Below are positions 54,409 to 63,007 of a stretch of 64,000 nt of DNA, piece by piece. Source of the DNA: Gloeocapsopsis sp. IPPAS B-1203. GTDB taxonomy: Bacteria; Cyanobacteriota; Cyanobacteriia; Cyanobacteriales; Chroococcidiopsidaceae. The stretch is from positions 62,001 through 126,000 of the forward strand of contig NZ_PEIG01000008.1 in assembly GCF_002749975.1 (NCBI RefSeq). Direction: 5' to 3'. The notes under the pieces are model-generated. The model ran no database searches, was not told the origin of the DNA, and was given only the letters and a program-made list of their open reading frames with translations. Each line of letters opens with the position of its first letter. Position 1 is the first letter of the stretch. The translations under genes and the position numbers were made by a program.

Positions 54409-56320
54409 TTATATTCCTATGTTCTTATAGATTTATTCGTATTGCCGTAAAAACAACGAGCTAACTTAAGTATTTTGAAGTAAAGTGTATGAAATAATAA
54501 ATTCGGATTGTATTTTAAAATAAAAGTTCGCTACTTCAAAAAAACTATTAATTATCTATTGATAGAACTGTTCATCTCTATGACCAAACTTAAAATATGT
54601 AAAAATAACGATAGCATTTCCTCAAGCATAAATTATAAAATTGACTTTCATGTAAACTTTATAGACTGCTTCTAATGTGTAAAGCTTAAATGAAAATCAT
54701 CAAGGAGAGTAGCATATAATTTTCTTTTGCTTATGATAGCTACAGAATAAATGAACTCTAATTCTCTATATTGTTTAAATAGCTATTTGCAATAAACTAT
54801 CTAGTGTCACAAGTATGTGCGTATAGTATTTAATTGCTAAGTTCAACTATTAAACACTTCAATTTTAAATTTGAATATTAATCCAATTACTTATTAAGGT
54901 ACTAGTAGTGTTTTCAATAAATCCAACTTCAAAAAAACTGTATTACAAATTTGCAAAGAGCAATAAGTACTCTAAAAAATAAGTTTAAGTATTTATCTAG
55001 ACTTATGTTTAAGGTTCAATTTATCAATTTTATATCTACTATTACTCACCATTCTGACCAAGAGTATTTGTTTAGAAAACTTATTTTTAGACATAGTTAT
55101 ACACAGCAAGAGCTAATGAATACTCAATTAGTGTAACTTTAACTTATGTGTTGAAAAATGAAATGAGCAATATTGTTTATGTTAGTAAAAGCATAAAGCT
55201 ATAAAGAAAAACTATAATTTACTATAATAATTTAATCCAACTATTTTCAAATTATTACTCAAGTTGATTTGCCACGTATCGCAATACAACAGAAAGAAAA
55301 TTGCATTTAGCTATTAAAGTTTTTTTACTGATGAATAGTCTAATGTAGTTAATCTACTTCTTGTTGAAAAAAACTACCACAAAAAAATAACCTTAAATAG
55401 TTTCCCTTTATAACTAAATTTTAATAAGATTGTAACTCTATAAATGCAGAGATGCATAGAAAGATAGAACATTTACTGCCAGGAAAAATACTTTCATATA
55501 CATATATAGAAAGACTGTTTTATTTTAAAGATACATGCAGATGTTGTTTTTGTAAAAGATATTTTGCATAAAAAAACTATCTTTGTTGTTCATAACAAAG
55601 TACTTGCACTCTTTTGGTAAAAAGAGCATAGGGCATGAACGATCGCAAGTCGAAAAGATAGATTTTTATTTTGGGAACACCTATTTTTACTGTGTTAAAA
55701 GCTATGTGCTTACTTGTCTATCTTTAAATAAAAACTAATACTGATATTTCAAAATTTAATTCTTTAAACAACGTCGCTTAACAAGTCACAAACATATGTA
55801 TTTATCAATGATAATAGATACTTGTCATAATAAGCAACTTATTAATTTTTTGTTATTTATATTCAAGGTAAGCCATTAAATCTTCTTCACTCAATTTTTA
55901 AAGAATAAAACTATAATATTTGACCTCTGATCCTTAGGAATAAACAAACTGAAGAGAAAACCAAAGTACCAATAGAATAAACATCACTCTATAGATATAT
56001 TTTTTTTGTAAATGATTCGTTTTTTAATTGCCTTAACTAGGAAATAACATTTAAAATTTTGAACATAAACAATGCATTAATCGTACTGATTTGTGCAATG
56101 TTCTAAACTTCGATTTACAAAAATAGATTCATTTTACCAATCTTTAAGAGTTGTCTGCCTTGCAAGACTCTTAGATTTCAGTATTAATTCACAATTACTT
56201 ACTTTTTCAAATTCATATTATTTGTTGCTTGTTTTACTTTTTAAAAGTACTTCTACAAATTAAATATGCTTAGCTTTTGTAAGTAGAAAATTTCAAAAAA
56301 TACTTTATTAGGACTAAAAC
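54409..56320. other. 1.9-kb AT-rich region without genes
   Basis: All six frames are broken; the longest open frame (61 codons at 54951) has no support. The region is very A/T-rich with almost no HIP1 sites. It holds a pair of tandem hairpins at 55581-55626 and an AAGAGT/ACTCTT pair near 56145. It separates two divergent polysaccharide genes and could hold long leaders or decayed sequence. Confidence 0.5.
55581..55626. other. Two adjacent perfect hairpins in the AT-rich gap
   Basis: CTTTGTT-GTTCAT-AACAAAG (55581-55600) and CTCTTTT-GGTA-AAAAGAG (55609-55626) stand eight bases apart. They could belong to a small RNA, a leader, or a terminator pair. There is no gene within 600 bases. Confidence 0.35.
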
Positions 56321-57196
56321 ATGACTTTAGCTTTAGAAACAATAAAAACAAATAAGTATTATTCACAAACTATTAAGTCAATTAAGTCATTGGTGAATGT
56401 AATTAATGTGCCCATTACTGCTCTTCCTTTAAGAGAACAGATAGAGATAATTCTTGATTGGGCTAATCACTTTGAAAGTAAAACTGTTTGTGTAGCAAAT
56501 GTACATATGCTAATGGAAGCTCACAATCAACCTGCTTTTGCTACCGTTTTGAGAAATGCAGATATGGTGACACCTGATGGTATGCCCTTGGTTTGGATAA
56601 TGAAATTAATGGGGGCATACTGGCAAGATCGAGTAGCTGGGATGGATATTCTTTTATCTTTGTGTCAGTTAGCTCCACAAAGAAATACTAGTCTTTTCTT
56701 TCTAGGTTCCACAACGGAAACATTAGAAAAGATGAAAGAAGAAATAAGTGATAAGTTTCCTGACTTGCAAATTGCTGGCAAGGAGTCATTACCTTTTAGA
56801 CCACTTACAGAAGAAGAGGATAGGGCAATTATTCAAAAGATTAATAGTAGTGGTGCTGGAGTGGTTCTAGTATCCTTAGGATGTCCAAAGCAAGAGTACT
56901 GGATAGACCAACATAAAGGAAAAATTCATGCTGTCATGATTGGGTTAGGAGGAGCATTTCCCGTATTTGCTGGAATTCATAAAAGAGCACCTTTTTGGAT
57001 GAGAAATCTGGGGTTAGAATGGTTGTATCGCCTGATTCAGGAACCTCGTAGACTGTGGTATCGCTACTTGACAACTATTCCACCTTTTCTATTTTTAGCT
57101 TTAGTACAGTTAATAATGTCAAGGCTGAGTATTTGGCAAAGAACAGCAAATTTATGGAGTCAATTTGTAAATAAAACTGCCACAAATAAAGTGTAG
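56321..57196 (+). CDS. WecG/TagA/CpsF-family glycosyltransferase
   Basis: The 291-residue product is a GT26 enzyme: VANVHMLMEAHNQPAFATVL, the catalytic-aspartate motif VTPDGMPLVW, LFFLGSTTETLEKM, LGCPKQEYWI and GLGGAFPVFAG, and a hydrophobic C-terminal tail (PPFLFLALVQLIM). These enzymes add N-acetylmannosamine-type sugars to lipid-linked precursors of surface polysaccharides. Its neighbour across the gap is the Wzc-like gene, consistent with exopolysaccharide synthesis. The N-terminal 25 residues are variable. Confidence 0.93.
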   Translation: MTLALETIKTNKYYSQTIKSIKSLVNVINVPITALPLREQIEIILDWANHFESKTVCVANVHMLMEAHNQPAFATVLRNADMVTPDGMPLVWIMKLMGAYWQDRVAGMDILLSLCQLAPQRNTSLFFLGSTTETLEKMKEEISDKFPDLQIAGKESLPFRPLTEEEDRAIIQKINSSGAGVVLVSLGCPKQEYWIDQHKGKIHAVMIGLGGAFPVFAGIHKRAPFWMRNLGLEWLYRLIQEPRRLWYRYLTTIPPFLFLALVQLIMSRLSIWQRTANLWSQFVNKTATNKV

Positions 57197-57414
57197 GCGA
57201 TCGCTCAGTGTAAAAATATAAACTTCATGCAATATCTGTTTGAGTAGGACTTTGCGAGCGCAAGTCTACGCAGTCAAGCGTACTGAGCAAGGTTTACTTC
57301 TTGGTTATAAGTAGAACATATATTGAGATGGTTCTTGAGTTGAGTTCGATTACTGCTTAAAATGATAAGCATTTCACATATAAGCAGTAGACGCTCTCTT
57401 GTCCTGGAGGAATC

Positions 57415-58371
57415 ATGAGCCATCGCCCTATCATTCTTGGTATTGTCGGAGACAGTGCTGCTGGTAAAACTACATTAACTAAGGGAATTGCTCAGGTACT
57501 TGGACCAGAGAATGTTACAGTTATCTGCACAGATGACTACCATCGCTATGATCGCCGTCAGCGGGCTGAGATAGGTATTACAGCCTTACACCCCGACTGT
57601 AACTATCTCGATATTATGCAGCAACACCTGTCCTTGTTACGCACAGGACAACCTATTCTCAAACCAATCTATAGTCACAAAACCGGTACTTTTGAGCCAC
57701 CACACTATATCAACCCTAGTAAATTTGTCATCGTCGAAGGCTTACTTGGCTATTCAACTCGCGGTGCGAGAGACTCATTTGACGTCAAAGTTTATCTTGC
57801 ACCACCAGAGTCACTGCGCGCACAGTGGAAAATTAAGCGCGATACGCAAAAACGAGGCTATACAGCAGATCAAGTCAAAGCAGAACTAGAAAAGCGCGAA
57901 CCTGATTCTGAACAGTTTATCCGTCCTCAGCGCCAATGGGCAGATGTTGTTGTCAGTTTTTATCCTCCTGGCGATGAACCGAATCAAGGTAACGGTCACT
58001 TAAATGTACGCTTAGTATTGCGTCCAACGATCCCACATCCAGATTTTACGCAAATTTTGAACATTATCAGCACTCATCCTCATCCAGCAGTGCGCTTAGA
58101 TTTGGATCGAGATATGAACAAGCCTGTAGATGTTTTGGAAGTTGATGGTCATGCAACGTCGGAGCAAGTAGATGATTTAGAAAAGATTATCTGTAATGAT
58201 ATGCCACCTCATCTCTCACATTTTTGCAGTCGCGAAAGCAATCCTGAGTTAGGTAAGGTTGCTGGTACTACTGGAGAAACACTTCAAAGCTATCCTCTTG
58301 CTATAACCCAACTTTTGATTACATACCATATGCTCAAAGCCACACAAATTTATCAACAAGTTCTTGTTTAA
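57415..58371 (+). CDS. Phosphoribulokinase-like P-loop kinase (non-canonical paralogue)
   Basis: The 318-residue product belongs to the phosphoribulokinase/uridine kinase family: Walker A GDSAAGKTT (residues 12-20), ICTDDYHRYDRRQRAE (about 37-52), KPIYSHKTGTFEPPHYINPSK, and FVIVEGLLGY. The Calvin-cycle cyanobacterial PRK has a regulatory cysteine inside the P-loop (GDSGCGKST); here that place is alanine, although the second cysteine position (Cys38) is kept, so the classical thiol switch cannot form. The C-terminal half also differs from the standard enzyme. It could phosphorylate ribulose-5-phosphate or another sugar or nucleoside. GGAGG before the ATG supports the start. Confidence 0.85.
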   Translation: MSHRPIILGIVGDSAAGKTTLTKGIAQVLGPENVTVICTDDYHRYDRRQRAEIGITALHPDCNYLDIMQQHLSLLRTGQPILKPIYSHKTGTFEPPHYINPSKFVIVEGLLGYSTRGARDSFDVKVYLAPPESLRAQWKIKRDTQKRGYTADQVKAELEKREPDSEQFIRPQRQWADVVVSFYPPGDEPNQGNGHLNVRLVLRPTIPHPDFTQILNIISTHPHPAVRLDLDRDMNKPVDVLEVDGHATSEQVDDLEKIICNDMPPHLSHFCSRESNPELGKVAGTTGETLQSYPLAITQLLITYHMLKATQIYQQVLV

Positions 58372-58438
58372 ACTTGCAACAGTAAATCCACCAGCGTAAA
58401 CTTAGTCTGTCTAACAGCAAATTCTGCATGTAGCAAGT

Positions 58439-58890
58439 TTAAGTCATATACAATCGTGCAATTCCTTCTTTGATGACTTCAACAAGTTGCTCTTGTCGGA
58501 GACTAATATGGGCAGACATACAGTTTACAATTGTGACGGTAATGTGCTTTTTCCATAGAAATAAGACGCAAATAATATGCGCGGGCATTGATAGCTTCTA
58601 AGGAGTGTAACAGTTCTGCATTTTGCGACAACATGGCAATCTGCTCGTGAAAGCGTTCATCACATTGAGCGCACTCTAGTGGTGATAACTTGTTAAATTT
58701 TCGTGCTGCTGTCTGCCAAAACGTCACTAGCTTGTCTACTTCAGCATTAGTAGCTCATTCTGTAGCTAACTTCGCACTCATCATCTCTAAGCCACAGCGC
58801 ACCTCATATAAATCAAAAATCATTTTGGTATCAAGTGTTCGACAAGAAAAGCCGCGTCGCGGTACAAAATCTAACAATCCTTCTGCCCCA
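58439..58890 (-). pseudogene. GntR/FCD-family regulator, truncated and frameshifted
   Basis: Read on the minus strand from about 58890: GAEGLLDFVPRRGF (end of the winged helix), MIFDLYEVRCGLEMMSAKLATE (start of the FCD domain), then an in-frame TGA, then DERFHEQIAMLSQNAELLHSL and RAYYLRLISMEK, and in another frame SLRQEQLVEVIKEGI at the C-terminus. A full protein of this family has about 225 residues; here the first 60 or so (recognition helix and promoter) are absent because the sequence changes into the Rieske gene at about 58890. Stop and frameshift confirm it is dead. Confidence 0.85.
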
Positions 58891-59731
58891 AGGAGAAATT
58901 GTCAATGGTTGCGTACGCTGTCCTTACCACGGTTGGTCATTTGATCGCCAAGGAACTTGTGTTGCAGTTCCTCAACTTAAACCCGAACAAAGCATTCCTC
59001 CTAGCTATCAAGTGCGATTATACAAGTGTGCTGAACGTTATGGCTATGTATGGGCATGCTTGCGTAATGAACCACTGCTACCTATTCCCTGTATTCCTGA
59101 AGCAGATGATGCTACGATGCAGCTCATTCCCCAGTTCTATGAACCTTGGCAGTGCAGCGGACTGCGTTTGATGGAAAACTCCTTTGACAATGCTCACTTT
59201 AGCTTTGTTCATGCAAATTCATTTGGCGATCAACAACAACCAGAACCAGTTTCCTCGGAAATAAGTTCCCTAGAGTATGGTTTACAAGTTCGGGCAACAA
59301 TTCCTGTAGTTAATCCACCTATGCAGCGCAAAAATCTCAGTATCGAAGATGAAGTCACAGTGCGTTATGTAGTTTCAACTTGGTATATGCCTTTCAGTCG
59401 CACATTGAAAGTTACTTACCCCAACGGCTTGATACATCTGATTTTTACTGCTGCGACTCCAGTGAGCGATCGCACTTCTCAAATTATCCAATTTTGTATT
59501 CGTAATGATATCGAAGCAGATGCTCAAGCAGTTGCTCTTGTCGCGTTTGATCGACAAGTGACACAGGAAGACAAAGCAGTACTAGAAACTACAGATTATG
59601 ACACACCATTATATATCAATGCCGAGCAGCGTATGCCTTCAGATCGACCAGGGATCATCATGCGACGCGAGCTAGCAGCGTTACTCAAAGCCCATGGCGA
59701 AGTAGAACAACGCTTAGAAATGCTGGTGTGA
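58835..59731 (+). pseudogene. Rieske [2Fe-2S] ring-hydroxylating oxygenase, 5'-truncated
   Basis: The homologous part starts at about 58893 (QGEIVNGCVRCPYHGWSFD). It holds only the second half of the Rieske motif (CPYHGW); the first CxH half is missing. The catalytic domain follows: LMENSFDNAHFSFVHANSFG carries the bridging aspartate and iron histidines, then VSTWYMPFSRTL and the C-terminal helix. The first 19 codons of the open frame (58835-58892) are antisense to the gntR remnant, so the ATG at 58835 is accidental. Without the complete cluster site the product cannot transfer electrons. Confidence 0.85.
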
Positions 59732-59815
59732 TAAAGCTTTTCTATTTGAGTTACAAATATCCGGTTAGTGCATCAAGGCTGGTAATTGGTCATTGGTATT
59801 ACGAATGACAAAATC

Positions 59816-60172
59816 ATGTCTGTTTTCATTCACAATGTCTTGATTTCTGATGGAGACTCGACAGCCTCGGCTTCTGTGGAGTTGAAAGGCGATCGCATTT
59901 ACCAAGTCTATTCTCCAATTGATGCAACGGTTGATACTTTCATTGATGGACGTGATAAACTACTTCTACCAGGATTTGTCAATGCTCACACGCATTCTTC
60001 TCAGGTGTGGCAATGCGGTTTAATTCTGCAACGACCTTTAGAAGTGTGGCTAGCAGATGTAGATGTAGCCGCGCTTTATCAAGAATTACGCGATCGCACT
60101 CGTCATACTGATCTACCCCAATTTCGTACGCTCAATTCAATCGAAGCACATTATCGACAGATGTTGCTTTAG
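59816..60172 (+). pseudogene. Amidohydrolase with internal deletion
   Basis: The 118-residue frame joins the N-terminal part of a TRZ/ATZ-type amidohydrolase (MSVFIHNVLISDG to LLPGFVNAHTHSSQVW, with the first metal HxH) to a short C-terminal piece (FRTLNSIEAHYRQMLL). About 300 middle residues, including the other metal ligands, are missing, and the frame happens to stay open. The junction is near GATGTAGATGTAG (60057-60069), a 6-bp direct repeat, which suggests slipped recombination. Its stop overlaps the stop of the convergent intact amidohydrolase gene by four bases. Confidence 0.75.
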
Positions 60173-61686
60173 AACAAGTCCTCAGTCAGAATTTTAGGAT
60201 CGACAGGTTGTGTCAAACAGCGATCGTAAATTTGTCGATAGTAAGGTAAGAAAGTTTGCACAGTTGCTTCCGATTCTTGCATTGCAGGCAATATTTGATC
60301 ATGCACTTTGCAAATTGCTTCAATCAGGGCTTGCTCGTCAACTTGAGTGAGTTTACCACCGCGCATCACTTCCATACCATCAACAACAACTAAATCGACA
60401 GCAGCACCCGTTTGAGCATAAACGAGTTGCCGTAGAGGATGATTCAGTGGTACAAATGATAACTCGTTAAGTCGGTATCCAACAAAGTCAGCCTGATAGC
60501 CAGGGGCAATTTTTCCTAATTGCTCACAGCCAAATGCCTTAGCACCCCCAATTGTAGCAAAGTCAAAAGCTTCCTCGGCAGATATCCACTGTTCCGGAGG
60601 CGTTGCAGGTGACTTGTTCAGTAAAACAGCAGCTTGCATAACACAAAGCATATTGAGGCTATCTCTCGACCCACAGCCATCACTTGCTAGAGCAATGTTC
60701 ACTCCTGCTTGTTGAAAAGCACGAACAGGCATTTTACCACTACCCAGTTTGAGATTAGAAAGCGGGTTATAAACAACACTTGCTCCTGATTTAGCCAGCA
60801 ATTCAATGTCATGTGGTGTTAGCCAAACACAATGTTGCAAAGCAAGGCGATCGCTCAAAATACCCAACTCAGCTAAATACTCAGTCATCGAACATTGGTA
60901 AAACAATTGCCCTGTAACTGCTTGTAAGCGTGTTTCGAGTAAATGTAGCATCATGGGAAGATTGTAGGTATTTGCCAATTCTCCAAGCTGAACTAGAAAA
61001 GTGCGACTACAACGCTGTGGTGCAGAAGGTGCAACAATGTAACCGACTCGATGTCGATTTGGATGATGTGTTTGTGCCAAGTGCTGTGCAAGAGTTAATA
61101 AGCGATCGCGATCGGGTATACCTTGACGCTCTAGTTGTTCACGCAGATGAACTGGCATTTCTTCATCAAAGAAAGGCACTGCACGATAAAACGGTAAATC
61201 ATAAAGACTAACGCTAACTAATGCCCGCAATCCAATATCTTCATAAGCTTGGAAAACAGCATCAATACACTCCAACGAAAACTGAGGAGCATGATTAACA
61301 TCATCTACAACAAACGTTGTCCCCGTGCGAATAGCTTCTATAGCACCAATCATCGTGCGTAGATAAACTTGCTCTGGCGTTAAGGGTGGCGGTGCAACTG
61401 GTGGACGGACAAAGTGCATCCATAGCTCAAGCGGTAGGTTATCAAACCGTCCTTTATGAAAATGTTCATGCGAATGAAAATGTCCATTGATTAAGCCAGG
61501 AGTGACCAATAGCCCTGTTGCATCAATTACCGTACAGTTTTGAGGAACAGATAAACTTGCAGCAACTGCGACAATTCTACCTTTCTCGGTCAAAATATCT
61601 GTATGAGGTTGTGGTAATGTATCACTTGCTGCTAGAACCAAAGCATTTTTGACGAGCAATTTATCAGTTCTTGGGGAAATACTCAT
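60169..61686 (-). CDS. Amidohydrolase-superfamily deaminase/hydrolase
   Basis: The 505-residue product has the metal-binding motif GLINGHFHSHEHF (about 66-78), the mid-barrel histidine in MMLHLLETR, QHCVWLT, and the aspartate of ALASDGCGSRD, so all catalytic ligands of a cytosine-deaminase/TRZ/ATZ-type enzyme are present. The substrate would be a nitrogen heterocycle or amidine, but this is not shown. It starts three bases after the stop of the substrate-binding-protein gene, so both are one transcript. It is the only intact enzyme of the decayed cluster at 58.4-62.8 kb. Confidence 0.85.
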   Translation of the reverse strand: MSISPRTDKLLVKNALVLAASDTLPQPHTDILTEKGRIVAVAASLSVPQNCTVIDATGLLVTPGLINGHFHSHEHFHKGRFDNLPLELWMHFVRPPVAPPPLTPEQVYLRTMIGAIEAIRTGTTFVVDDVNHAPQFSLECIDAVFQAYEDIGLRALVSVSLYDLPFYRAVPFFDEEMPVHLREQLERQGIPDRDRLLTLAQHLAQTHHPNRHRVGYIVAPSAPQRCSRTFLVQLGELANTYNLPMMLHLLETRLQAVTGQLFYQCSMTEYLAELGILSDRLALQHCVWLTPHDIELLAKSGASVVYNPLSNLKLGSGKMPVRAFQQAGVNIALASDGCGSRDSLNMLCVMQAAVLLNKSPATPPEQWISAEEAFDFATIGGAKAFGCEQLGKIAPGYQADFVGYRLNELSFVPLNHPLRQLVYAQTGAAVDLVVVDGMEVMRGGKLTQVDEQALIEAICKVHDQILPAMQESEATVQTFLPYYRQIYDRCLTQPVDPKILTEDLF

Positions 61687-61689
61687 TAG

Positions 61690-62772
61690 TTAAACGACAA
61701 CTTCACGATTGAAACGTTCAATCCACGTTGGTAAGTTTTTACTAATTGTTTGCCAATCGAGTGGTACAAGCTTCTCAACTACAGCTTCTGTTGTGCTACC
61801 TAGTCTTTCGGCAATGAAACCTGAAATTTCCGCCCTGCTGTTTGTCGGCACAAAATAATAAGGTGCTGAAGCCATTTGCGTTTGCACCTCAGGGCTAATT
61901 GCCGCATCAATGTATGCAGCAGCAAGTTCGCGTTCCCTCGGATTCCTGACAATATGCATTGACGGGCTAATTAGTAATGCGCCTTCTTCAGGTACAACCC
62001 AATCAACTGGGGTTCCTGCGGCTGTAAGTGGAGCCATATTATTCAAATAATGCGGGGCGATATCAATTTCTCCTTGCTGAAACAAAACCGAGAGCGCACC
62101 AGGATTAGACGCAACCGCAGCGACGTTTGGTAAGATTTCTCGAATTGCCTCAAAAGCTGGTTCAATATTATTTTCCCCACCACCGCGCATTCTTGCAAGT
62201 TGCACCATAAAAGCAGTTCCCACCGTACTTTGCATACTAACAAGTCCAAGCCGACCTGCATATTCTGGTCTCCACAAGTCTTCCCATGAAGTAGGCGGTG
62301 TAGAAATCCGGTCAGTATTGTAACCGATACCGATCGCTTGCACGGCTACAGTAGGTCCCCATTCATCAGCTTTTGTTTGATACTGCGGTAACAAATCTTG
62401 AAAGTTTTCGCTCTCATCGGCAGGGAAGGGTTGTAATATTTGCTCAACTGGAGCATTACGAAATGGTCCTTCATCTAAGAGTGTTACATCGTATGGAGGA
62501 TTATTAGCTGATGCTGTGAGTTGTGCTACTTGGTCAATTGCCAATTGTGGTACTAAATTAATTGTTGTTCCGGTTTTCTGGGCAAAGTAAGGCACTAAAA
62601 TTGTTCGATGTGCTTCCTCCCAACTTCCTGTAAATGTTGCCGCAACGAGTCTATTACCACCTGTCTGTGTTGCTTGGTTTCCACCACAACCTTTAAGTAA
62701 TAAGCTTGTTCCCGCAAATAGTCCAGCACCTAATAAGGCACGACGAGACATCCTCATTAAAGAATCAGACAT
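61690..62772 (-). CDS. ABC transporter substrate-binding lipoprotein (PotD-like)
   Basis: The 360-residue product begins with a twin-arginine signal and lipobox (MSRRALLG, LLLKGC with Cys29 as lipid site), then shows the type of spermidine/putrescine and iron periplasmic binders (FTGSWEEAH, WGPTVAVQAIGIGYNTD, PPTSWEDLWRPEYAGRL, YFVPTNS). No permease or ATPase gene is adjacent, so it is an orphan here. It probably brings a nitrogen compound to the amidohydrolase that follows. The signal peptide implies folding before export. Confidence 0.88.
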   Translation of the reverse strand: MSDSLMRMSRRALLGAGLFAGTSLLLKGCGGNQATQTGGNRLVAATFTGSWEEAHRTILVPYFAQKTGTTINLVPQLAIDQVAQLTASANNPPYDVTLLDEGPFRNAPVEQILQPFPADESENFQDLLPQYQTKADEWGPTVAVQAIGIGYNTDRISTPPTSWEDLWRPEYAGRLGLVSMQSTVGTAFMVQLARMRGGGENNIEPAFEAIREILPNVAAVASNPGALSVLFQQGEIDIAPHYLNNMAPLTAAGTPVDWVVPEEGALLISPSMHIVRNPRERELAAAYIDAAISPEVQTQMASAPYYFVPTNSRAEISGFIAERLGSTTEAVVEKLVPLDWQTISKNLPTWIERFNREVVV

Positions 62773-63007
62773 AAGTTCGCAGCTATTAACTGTAATAAAA
62801 GTAAGATTGAAGATACAGCTTAGCGGTTTCTAAGTTAGTAAAATTTACGACAGTATCGATGTTATTTCATGTGCTGTCCAAAACCGATTTGCTATAGCCT
62901 CAGATGCGATCATTACTTAATTAGCATTAATATAGAGAACCTAGAACTTTTAATGAATCATGCTTTCTTCTTGTCACTGCAAAAGAAGCTACACATATGT
63001 ATCAACC

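Noticed and set aside
54951-55136. 61-codon frame in the 1.9-kb gap
   Set aside because: A/T-driven composition, no start signal and no similarity; likely chance.
52237-58371. Complete capsule or O-antigen gene cluster
   Set aside because: Only a Wzc-like gene and one glycosyltransferase are present; no flippase, polymerase or export channel is visible here.
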